Shown piece after piece: positions 22,728 through 32,086 of a stretch of DNA of 64,000 nucleotides. The notes under the pieces were generated by a model. That model ran no database searches. It saw nothing but the letters and a program-made list of their open reading frames with translations, and was not told the origin of the DNA. The DNA lies in contig NW_003314337.1 of assembly GCF_000143415.4 (NCBI RefSeq), positions 78,559 through 142,558 of the forward strand, given 5' to 3'. This stretch comes from Selaginella moellendorffii (taxonomy: Eukaryota; Streptophyta; Lycopodiopsida; Selaginellales; Selaginellaceae). Positions within the stretch are counted from its first letter, which is position 1, and the number at the start of each line of letters is the position of its first letter. The position numbers were made by a program, and so were the translations under genes.

Positions 22728-22749
22728 ATGGCGTGTGATCACACGCCAT
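22728..22749. repeat. Perfect palindrome inside an exon
   Basis: All 11 pairs match; the core is TGGCGTGTGATCACACGCCA. Relative to the copy at 16590 it differs at three base pairs, each changed on both arms. It is read in frame as part of 'AEMACDHTPSEPP'. Confidence 0.9.
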
Positions 22750-22802
22750 CAGAACCACCCCATGCCACTGTTGAGCCAGTTGTACCAGAGTCTACAGCTG
22801 AA

Positions 22803-22824
22803 ATGGCATGTGCCCACACACCAT
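22803..22824. repeat. Second exonic palindrome copy
   Basis: 8 of 11 pairs kept; read as 'AEMACAHTPSD'. Together with the 22728 copy it suggests duplication of a short coding unit containing the palindrome. Confidence 0.75.
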
Positions 22825-23879
22825 CGGATGCGATTGACCCCACATTGCAGAGGAGAGTATTTCCGCCCTTCACGTTTCCTCGACCAAAACCCTCTCAACG
22901 ACCATCGGGAGCACCATTCGCTAATATTGTAGATGGTAAAATTGACTTGTACCATTTTTTATGCTGACGCATTTCATTTCAGAGTCACGGCGAAGGTACT
23001 GTATCGTTTTTGATCTGAACAGTGTCCTTTTCTCCCATGAGCGTGGCTCGTCCTCGAATGTCACTGCACCCTCCAAAGCCTGCGGTCGCAAGTTGGTCAA
23101 AAGAGACAGATTCACATTAATCACACGGGAGAAACTGCGGGATCTAATAATGACCATGCGACACTTAAAACAGAGGGCCGGGTTCAATTTGCAATTGGGA
23201 GTTTGGACATCCATGATGTGCCACAATGCATTAACGTTGTTATAGATGATGCACGATCAGATGTGAGTAATATTACCATTTGACTTTCTCCTAACGCAGG
23301 AGGATTGCTTGACTATGGTCCATGTGAGGGGTAGCAAGCCCATCTTCGTCAAGCCAGAGGCTGTAGTGATGAACCGGACTGCTAGGTCAAGTGAAATCCT
23401 CATCATCGATGACTCGCCGATTAAAACTGCAGCAAACACGCACACATATGCAGTGCACCCCATCTCTTGCAATATGGAAACTAGGAAGAAGAAACTGTAT
23501 GTTCTGGGGGACCTTGCAAAACGGCTTGGAGCGATGGTGATAGAGAACCGGCCAGTCCAGGAGGTGGCTACAGAATTCAACCAAATGGCAGATGGAACGG
23601 TATATCAGAAGCCATTTGATCGGACAGACACCAGTCATCATTTATGGCATGTATATTGTCTAGCTAAGCACTATCCGCATCTCCATAATCTGCTCAACCG
23701 GATGGGTTCTTCGACCACTGAACATGAGCGTGGACGTATTAGAGAAGAGATGGCATTACTATTGGGTTTAAATCCTGATAGCGTGGAGAGTGATGAAATT
23801 CCAAGATTATTGTATAGGTGTTGGAGGCAAAAAATAACAGTCTGAGATGGCATGTATTTATTTAAAAATGTAACTTATT

Positions 23880-23901
23880 ATGGCATGGGGTTCCATGCCA
23901 T
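23880..23901. repeat. Palindrome copy downstream of the plus-strand gene
   Basis: The outer nine bases of each arm pair perfectly (ATGGCATGG/CCATGCCAT), with a compensated change at pair 9-14. It lies 35 bp after the TGA stop at 23845. A half-copy ('gatggcatgtatt') begins at 23846, immediately after the stop. Confidence 0.8.
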
Positions 23902-24300
23902 TGTATTAATATTAAAAGACAATTCTTTGAGAGGATTTGCATTATACTAGAAGTGTTACAGCATGTTATTGGAAGTCTACGAAGTTGTTTTATTAATAAG
24001 GGGAAAGTAAAGATTGAATGGGGACTTGGGCTCCACCTAGACTCGGAGCAACTGAGCCAATATTAAAAGGATGGAAAGAAATTGGACGACGATGATAAGG
24101 AGAAGAGAGAGGTGAAGCAGTGGCAGGGGGAGGAGAAGTGATTGAGTAGACATTTCCTTGTTTAAAATAAAATGGCATGTGCCTCAATGCAGTTGAATTT
24201 TGTTATATTTATATACTATATAAAGGTTTGGAAACCTTATTTTACAAGTGGGATAATGACAATTCCCACTTTAACGAAATAGAGCTTCAAGACATAGGTC
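23902..24300. other. Spacer with last palindrome half-copy
   Basis: A decayed copy starts at 24172 (ATGGCATGTGCCTCAATG). No gene is seen. This is the right-hand limit of the palindrome-bearing region. Confidence 0.5.
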
Positions 24301-25732
24301 CTCAAAATGTCCCAACAAGCATAAAACAAGGTCTTGTGTTAATGTCATGAGGGAAGACGGTGGTGGTGAAGTTGAAGGGGTTGACAAATTGGTCAATGCA
24401 GACTATCATGAAGAGGAGGTGAGTTACTTTCATTGCTTTCCCCAAGTTGTTCTCATAGTCAATGCAAACACTGATCCATTGATGTATCTGGTAGACTTTG
24501 TCCGTAGACACTGAATTTGAGTAATGATTGACATAGGAGCTATGCACAATGTGATATTCAAAGACTTAGTTAAGTTGTTAGGATTGAATGTAGAGTAGAT
24601 ATTGCCCATACACTTCCGGTTTGTGGAAGTAGCCAAAAAATGTGAGTGATGTTCCAATAAAAATATCTAAGTGGCAAGAAAGAGTGGACTTGGTAGTGCT
24701 AAAGATACTAGATTTTCATATGGTGTTTGGTATGGATTTCTTAACAAATATATTAAAGGGATTTATGGTGCTAGACAAAGTTGCATCATATTGAAGTTAG
24801 AAGGATGTCTTGATGTGTCCTTCTAGTTGCAAAAGTACTCCTCAAAGGATTGGGATGCTAAGTTTCTAATTGCAAGAGCTACTCAAAAAGCAGATAAGAA
24901 GGGATGTTGGACCTTTTGGGTTCAAGTGATGGAATTTGAAAGTGATGGTGACTCAATTCAAATTTGTGATGAGGTTGATTCTATACCAAAGAAGATATTG
25001 AGGTTGTGGCGAGGAATCAAGATATCTTTCTGAAGGATTTACCACTAGGGCTACCTCTTAGCCATGAGGTTGATCATTGGATTGAGGTCATTCTGGGTTC
25101 TAAACCACCTATGAAAGCTCTATATCATTTAAACATCAAGGAGATGGCTGAATTTAAGAAGCAAATTGTGGAGCTTCTTGTTCTTTTTTGTTATGAAAAA
25201 GGATGGAACCATGAGGATGTGTATCAACTATCAAGCACTCAATAAAATCACGGTAAAAATTAGTTATCCTTTGCCTCGCATTAATGACTTGTTTGACCAA
25301 CTCTTAAAGGCTAAGTATTTTATGCAACTTGATTTGCAGTCTGGGTATTATCAGATACAGGTGGCAGATCAGGATGTGGAGAAGGGAACCTTTAAGACTC
25401 GGTATGGATCTTATGAGTTCCTTGTCATGCCATTTGGGTTATGCAATGCTTTGGCAACATTCAGCACTATGATGGATAGAATATTTGGAGATTATTTGGA
25501 CACATTTGTTGTCCTATATATTGATGATGTTCTAGTCTTCAATGAAATGTTGGAGGATCATTTAAAACATTTCGAGCTGGTGTTTCATAAGTTGCGCAAA
25601 CATAAACTATATGCTAAAGAAAGTAAATATGCTTTTGGACAATTGCACGTAAACTTTTTCAGACATATAGTTGGTGGTGGCATAATTGAGGTGGATCCAA
25701 AGAAGGTGGAAGTGGTGAAGTTCTAGAAAGTC
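24301..25732 (+). pseudogene. Degenerate Ty3/gypsy protease-reverse transcriptase
   Basis: Stop-ridden frames from about 24360 resemble a retroviral-type protease region and a connecting segment. From 25166 a 186-codon frame is a clear gypsy reverse transcriptase: 'YPLPRINDLFDQL', 'FMQLDLQSGYYQI', '[17 protein letters not shown]' and the catalytic 'LYIDDVLVF'. The N-terminal part of the RT is in another frame, and a TAG ends the frame at 25724-25726. The DNA is AT-rich compared with the family-A element, so it is a different and older family. Confidence 0.8.
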
Positions 25733-26290
25733 CCGACCACTGTATCAAATATTCCTTTCTCAGTTTAGCAAGATATAATCGCAAGTTTGTCTACAATTTT
25801 GCAAGAATTGCTCTTCCATTGACTGAGTTGACAGAGAGTAGTATACTATTTTATTGGACACTAGTTTGTCAGCATGCTTTTGTATGGTTGAAGGAGATCT
25901 TCACTACGGTTCTTGTTCTCAAGATTCTAGATCTTGATAAACATTTGAAGTGCATTATGATGCATTTGGCTATGCTTTTGGTACTGTGTTGTAGCAAGAT
26001 TGTGATAAAGAGATTGGTGTTATGCTAAGGCAACATGGTTGTCCCATTGCGTTATATTCCAAAAAATTGTATGAAACCTAACGAAGATGGCCAACACACG
26101 AGAAAAAGATATTTGCTATAGTGTCGGCATTGGAACACATGAGACACTATTTGGTTGGACATACTAAGGTTTATATGGATAGTAACACACTAAGCTACTT
26201 TGCTACATAGCCAAAGCTTACGCGAAAATAAGCCTGTTGGCAAGAGAAGCTTGCTAAATATGATATTAAAATCATATATAAACTTGGTAA
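25733..26290 (+). pseudogene. Degenerate gypsy RNase H region
   Basis: This continues the element at 24301. Interrupted frames carry the RT connection ('LPLTELTES') and RNase H-like text around 26090-26290 (counterpart of 'RWPTHEKELFA' and 'DALSR'). Several stops and shifts are present. Confidence 0.65.
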
Positions 26291-26750
26291 AGACAATATT
26301 GATCTGCAGCAGTTGTTTCTGGGGAATATCATGATGTTCTGGTAACGGGACATGGTGGAAAGTGCAAGACTCTTGCTTTATTGAAAAAGGGATTTTTCTA
26401 GTCCAATATAGACGGTGATGTAGTGGCTTATGTTTGTTCCTGCCCTATATGCTAGCAATGTAAGCGTAGAACTAAGAAGCAGGCTAGAAAGTTGCAGTGC
26501 ATTCAAGAACCAGTATGGCTATTTCAGAGTATGATACTTGATTTTGTCACTTGCTTGCCAAAGCCTAAGGGTTAGGATATTGGTGGTTGTGGATGGTAGT
26601 TGTGGATCGGTTGTTGAAGATTGCACACTTCATTCCAATTGTAAAAATATTGAATGCGAAGCAAGTAGCAAAGCTCTTTTTCCATGAAGTAGTGTGGGTT
26701 CGTGGTCTTCTTGAAGAGATGATCTCAGATAAAGATTCAAAATTGTAGTT
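26291..26750 (+). pseudogene. Degenerate gypsy integrase fragment
   Basis: Short frames correspond to the integrase zinc-binding region ('C..C' near 26440-26465) and the core up to the segment preceding the 'ISD' motif (26720). It ends abruptly at about 26750, where unrelated repeat sequence begins. Confidence 0.6.
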
Positions 26751-27300
26751 GTCGTGAATATGACTTTGGGTATCGAAAGTTACCTGTCGGCTAGTCCTTA
26801 TAGACACTCTTTCCTTACTACCACGATGGCAAGAGGTCGGTATTGCTAGACCCTTTATCAACCCCTCTTGTTCAAGTGTTAGTAAACTAAACTTTGCACC
26901 TGTACTTGGCTAGATGAGCATAAAAATGGAATTCTTAAGTGTCTATTTAGCTAAGCATACTTGGCCTGGCTTAATAAGAGTTGTTAGTCAATAGTCAATG
27001 AGGACATTGACATCTCTGATAAGGGGGTGAGTGTAGCGCATGTGATCATGGGATGAGATTTGGATATACTATTACTGTGAGTCCTTGGAACCTTGGGGGA
27101 TAAATGGGGATAAAATAACCACTAAGGGCTCTCTCATCAAGCAATTGCCCCTTTTCCAGTTGGCCTAAGGGGAGAGAGATAGGGTGCACTATAGTAGCAC
27201 ACCTAAATTTGGAGCTAAACTACAATCCTGTTGCACTACAAAATGAGATTTTGGTAATCCCATGAGCACCAGCTCTCCATATCCAGCACCCACACGCAAA
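26751..27300. repeat. Repeat remnants including LTR-C fragment
   Basis: 26760-26960 resembles the reverse complement of the tandem repeat at 29500-29720. 27195-27295 resembles LTR-C (10970-11055) in reverse. No gene is seen. Confidence 0.5.
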
Positions 27301-27652
27301 ATGGTGTCAAACGGTGTCTGGCACAATTTTGGCATACCGTGGCCTAACGCGAGGAGGGTACTCCACCGACTAGAGCAGTGTGGAGTTTGGGCTTAGGCCC
27401 AAGCCAGACGCAGAACAAGGAGCGACATAGCCCAACTATACATTTGGAACCCCCCACAGATCCCCCCCCCCCCCCCCCCCCAAAAAATATTAATACCTAT
27501 TCGAGATAAAAATGGAAATAAGGACATTTTTACCCTACTGAGCCGATCATGTTCTCGGGGGGGGGGGGCTATATTAATAGTGCTATAGAACTACGAAGTA
27601 GTGATAATGAGAATGGAATGGGGCCATCACTCCCATACTGGTTAGGAGGAAA
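27301..27652. other. LTR-like debris with homopolymer runs before the gap
   Basis: Contains a C run at about 27465-27481 and a G run at about 27559-27567, matching the homopolymer position of LTR-A. No gene is visible. Confidence 0.4.
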
Positions 27653-27752
27653 NNNNNNNNNNNNNNNNNNNNNNNNNNNNNNNNNNNNNNNNNNNNNNNN
27701 NNNNNNNNNNNNNNNNNNNNNNNNNNNNNNNNNNNNNNNNNNNNNNNNNNNN
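27653..27752. other. Assembly gap (100 N)
   Basis: Exactly 100 unknown bases. The flanks are LTR-A-like sequence with C and G runs, a likely cause of the break. Confidence 1.
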
Positions 27753-27809
27753 TAAGGAAAACACACTTTGGGCTTTCACCGCAAGCCTCCCTTAGTACCA
27801 GAAGTTAGT

Positions 27810-29219
27810 TGTGAGACATAAATCCCTAAGCCCCAAAGTGGAGCCAAAAGTGTGCCACATGGTAGTAGCCGAAGTGAAAGCTAAACGAGCGTAACATGTT
27901 TGCACTAAAAGCTCCGACTTGATGGAGTTCGAGATGGAACCAAGATGGAGTTCGAGATGGACCGAGATGGAGTCTGAGATGGACCCGAGATGGAATCCGA
28001 AATGGAGTTTGAGATGGACCAAGATGGAGTCCGACATGGACCTGAGATGGAGTCCAAGTCGGACCCGAGATGGACCCGAGTCAGACCTGAGATGGACCCG
28101 AGATGGAGTCTGAGATGGACCCAAGATGGAGTCCGAGATGGACCCGAGATGGAATCTGAGATGGAGTCTGAGAAGGACCTGAGACGGAGTCCAAAGTTGA
28201 GACCAAGACCAAGGACAAGGCTGAGACCGAGCCCAAGCCTGAGTCTGAATCCGAGTCCGAGTCTGAGTCTGAGTCTGAGTCTGAGAGGGTGAAAGCCCAA
28301 AAGCGTTCGTCTCCCAGACCCTGGGGGGTTTGGTTAGCTCCAAAAGTATAGTAGGGGGAGGACTTCACTGGAGCTAGTTTGGCTAGGAAAGGCCAGTTTG
28401 GCCTAGGAAGGCTGTACCCAGATGTTGGATGATGAAGTATTCAATAGCCGGCTCTAGTTTCCCCGAGAGATCGAATGGCCGATGCTCCCAATCCAAGTGT
28501 GGGTGGCACTACCTACTTGGATACCTAGCATGGCTCAACAGAACCTCACTCTAAGCCCAAGGCTAGAGCACCTAAAGGCGAAAGGTGGGGAGAGTACCCA
28601 TGGGGCTCGCATAGGGCCACGGTATTCCGAAATGTTATCTTAAAGTCCCAAACTGGGGAAAGGAGGAGGAGCAATCCTCTAGTGTAGTGACTAAGGATAT
28701 GGTCACATAGTGAGGAAGTCCCAGAGAACAATGGGACTTAGTGGCCGGACTTGCGGGCCTTAATCTAGTGGCAATGTTGGTGAACATGGCAATGGATAGA
28801 AAAGGGACTTGGTAGAAACTAACAAAGGGATATTGGGGAAGGCTATTCCACATGTCTGTGGGCATCCTAAGGATGCTAAAGGAGTGGATCTGGGATGACC
28901 ACTCGTGGATGGATGGCCCAGTCTTGGAGAGATGGGACTGTGATGCAAGTGGTATTGGACCACCAGTGTGGGAAAAGTGAGGCATGGCCTTAATGTAATT
29001 GGCTGATATGTTAGTGGTACCTTTGGGTGTCAGTCATGGGACCAGATACGTGAAGCACTTGGACCAAGTGCAACGGTTGAATGGCACGGATGTCATTTTT
29101 GGGGCTAGCAAGTCCTTAAGTCTGGAATAAGACTTATGGAGGTTGTGAGTGAGACTCCTCTAAGTGGTCAGAGGTGTGGTTTGGTGACTAAAGTAGAATG
29201 GAAAATTTAATTACTTACA
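27810..29219 (+). repeat. LTR-B copy
   Basis: A 1410-bp LTR-B from TGTGAG (27810) to CTTACA (29219), including a shortened tandem-repeat core (27915-28290). The flanking pentamers do not match, and no primer-binding site or polypurine tract adjoins it. One end may therefore have been rearranged. Confidence 0.75.
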
Positions 29220-29412
29220 ACAGGCTCGAAACTTACTAAATATGGAATATCCCTAGATTGCGATTTGGACACGGGACGAACACCATTGTGTTGAGGCCAA
29301 TTTCTACATTCCGTAGATATGACAAATAAGCAATTCTAAACACTTTCCATAAATCACATTTTTGACTAAAATGAGACTAATACAAAAGGTATGATAGCGA
29401 GGGTGTTTGGTA

Positions 29413-30107
29413 GACACGGAAAGCTATCATATAACGATATTAAGGGACTAGACTTAATATCGAGCAACACTAGCAAGTGCAAGTTAGCAAATGAGTTTCT
29501 CTAACCAGGTCAAGTATGCTTGACTAAATAGACACTTAGGAATTCCTTCCTTATGTTCATCTGGTCAAGTGCACATGCGAAGACCAGTTTCTCAACTAGC
29601 TTAGGCGGAGACTGATAACGGGTCCAGCAATACTGACCTTCTGCCGTCGTGGCAGTAAGGAAAGAGTGTCTATAAGGATTGGCCGACAGGTAACTTTCAA
29701 TACCTGAAGTCACATTTGCGACACTCTCCTCCCCTAGGGAAGATCGACGTCCTCATCGACACGGAAAGCTATCATATAACGATATTGAGGGACTAGACTT
29801 AATATCGAGCAACACTAGCAAGTGCAAGTCAACGAATGAGTTTCTCTAACCAGGTCAAGTATGCTTGACAAATAGCATATAGGAATTCCGTCCTTGTGCT
29901 CATCTAGTCAAGTGCACACGCAATGACCAGTTTCTCAATTAGCTTCGGTGGGGATCATAAAAGGGACTAGCAATACCAACCTCCTACCATCATGGCAGTA
30001 AGGAAAGAGTGTCCGTAAGGATGGGCCGACAAGTATCTTTCAATACCCAAAGTCACATTTGCGACACTCTCCCCCCCTTGGGGAAGATCGACATCCTCAT
30101 CGATGCA
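29413..30107. repeat. Tandem duplication of a 345-bp unit
   Basis: Two direct copies begin with 'acacggaaagctatcatat' at about 29414 and 29759 and end with 'gaagatcgac.tcctcatcga'. They differ by scattered substitutions. A partial reverse copy lies at about 26760-26960. No coding capacity is seen. Confidence 0.8.
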
Positions 30108-30276
30108 TACCCGAGTCTAGCAAACCATCATAGAAACAACTCCAAAAGTTAACAGAAAGCACATTATGTGGGAAACACACGGACTTAAAAGAGTTATGGA
30201 ATGACCTCTCCTCTATGTCCAAAGACATTAAAACTCAGACACCCTCCGGCTATCACCGACAAGAAAATGACTAATG

Positions 30277-32071
30277 TGTAAGCGACTAAATTTTCCATTC
30301 TACTTTAGTCACTTAACCACACCTCCGACCACTTGGAGGAGTCTCATTCACAACCTCCATCAGTCCAATTCAGGACTTGGGACTTGCTAGCCCCAAGAAT
30401 GGCATCCATGCCACTCAACACTTGCACCTGGTCCAAGTGCTCCACGTGTCTGGTCCCAAGACCGACACCCAAAGGTACCACTGACATCTCGGCCCATTAC
30501 GCTAATGCCATGCCCATTCACCTTTGCTGCACTAGTGGTCCAATACCACTTGCATCACCATCCCGTCTCTCCAAGACTGGGCCATCTGTCCACGAGTGGT
30601 CATCCTAGATCCACTCCTTAGCATCCTTGGGATGCCCACAGACCTGGGGAATCGCCTTCCCCAAAGTCCCTTTGTCAGTTCCTACCAAGTCCCTTTCTGC
30701 CCCTGGCCGTGTTTGCCAACACTGCCACTGGATCGAGGCCCACAGGCCCGACCACTAAGTCCCATGGTCCTCTGGGACTTCCTCACCACACAACTGTGTC
30801 CTTGGTCACTACCCCAGAGGACTGCTCCTCTTCCTTTCCACAGTCTAGGCCTTTGGGACAACATTTCGGAACACCGTGGCCTTACGCGAGCCACCTGGGT
30901 ACTCTCCCCGCCTTTCGCCTTTAGGTGCTCTAGCCATGGGCTTAGAGCGAGGTTCCGTTGAGCCACGCCTGGTATCCAAGTAGGTAGTGCCACCCACACT
31001 TGGATTGGGAGCATCGGCCAGTCGATCTCCCGGGGAAACTAGAGCCGGCTCTTGAACACTTCACCAAGCTACCCCACTTGTCGGTCCGTATTCACTCTAG
31101 TCTTGGACTTCCCAGTGGTCAGTTCATCACCCAACACTGGGTCTGGCCTTCCTGGGCCAAACTGGCCTTTCTTGGCCAAACTGGCTCCACTGCAGTCCTC
31201 CCCCTTACTATACTTTTGGAGCTCACCAAACCCCCCAGGGTCTGGGAGACGAACGCTTTGGGCTTTCACCCTCTCAGACTCGAACTCGGACTCGGACTCG
31301 GACTCGGACTCAGACTCGGACTCAGACTCAGACTTGGGCTCGAGCTCGGTCTCAGCCTTGGCCTCGGTCTCGGTCTCGATCCCGGTCTTGGTCCCGGTCC
31401 CGGTCTCGGTCCCGGTCTCGGTCCCGGTCTCGATCTCGACCTCGGACTCCATCTCGGGTCCTTCTCGGACTCCATCTTGGACTCCATCTCGGTCCATCTC
31501 GGACTCCATCTCGGACTCCGTCTCAGTCCATCTCGGACTCCATCTCGGGTCCATCTCGGGTCCATCTCGAACTCCGTCTCGGTCCACCTCGGACTCCATC
31601 TCGGGTCCATCTCGGACTCCATCTCGGGTCCATCTCGGACTCCATCTCGGACTCCATCTCGGGTCCATCTCGGACTCTGTCTCGGTCCACCTCGGACTCC
31701 ATCTCGGACTCCATCTCGGGTCCATCTCAGACTCCATATCGGACTCCATCTCGGACTCCACTTCGGACTCCATATCGGACTCCACTTCGGGTCCATCTCG
31801 GACTCCAACTAGGGTCCGTCTCGGACTCCATCTCAGACACTTCCACGTGTCATATGTTGGTCCTTTTTGGGTCCCCTTTTGGAGCCTCGCTTATTGCTCA
31901 CTTCGTGCTTGTTCCTCGAGCACTTTGTTGGGAGTTCCACTCCCACTCTCGACCTTTCAAGTCGGAGCTTTTAGTCCAAACGTGTTACGCTCGTTTGGCT
32001 TTCACTTCGGCCACTACCACGTGGCACCATTTCCAGCTCCACTTTGGGGCCTAGGGATTTTGTGTCTCACA
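30277..32071 (-). mobile_element. Full-length LTR-B (3' LTR of a minus-strand element)
   Basis: The longest LTR-B, 1795 bp, with termini TGTAAG (30277) and CTCACA (32071). It is followed at 32072 by the reverse complement of the polypurine tract used by family A ('actccaccaccca'), which identifies it as a 3' LTR read on the minus strand. The tandem-repeat core spans about 31270-31840 and yields overlapping ORFs of up to 360 codons on both strands that are not genes. Confidence 0.8.
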
Positions 32072-32086
32072 ACTCCACCACCCATA

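Larger units (their letters stand above)
19204..23845 (+). pseudogene. ParB/sulfiredoxin-like plus FCP1-like HAD phosphatase gene (lesions)
   Basis: This is a multi-exon plus-strand frame. The N-terminal part (from 19204; first in-frame ATG 19262) has 'FYAVSGQHSSLAMQEI', resembling the GxHR box of ParB/sulfiredoxin-like domains. A middle part is unrecognised. An acidic low-complexity segment spans 21830-22020. The C-terminal exons match FCP1/NIF-like HAD phosphatases: 'CIVFDLNSVLF' (a D-x-N variant of DxDx[TV]), 'LQLGVWTSMMCHNA', 'EDCLTMVHVRG' and 'ILIIDDSPIKTAANT'. Introns are 19640-19693, 21015-21064, 21152-21189, 21280-21328, 21473-21519, 22072-22128, 22144-22192, 22301-22347, 22936-22982 and 23263-23299 (37-57 nt). 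Lesions are TGA at 20045 and 20333 and a frame mismatch near 23235. The 5' end is unclear because a duplication abuts 19204. It is probably a decayed or element-borne gene. Confidence 0.6.

Noticed and set aside
29413-30107. CRISPR-like or satellite array
   Set aside because: There are only two long copies of about 345 bp with no short regularly spaced repeats, so it is a simple tandem duplication.
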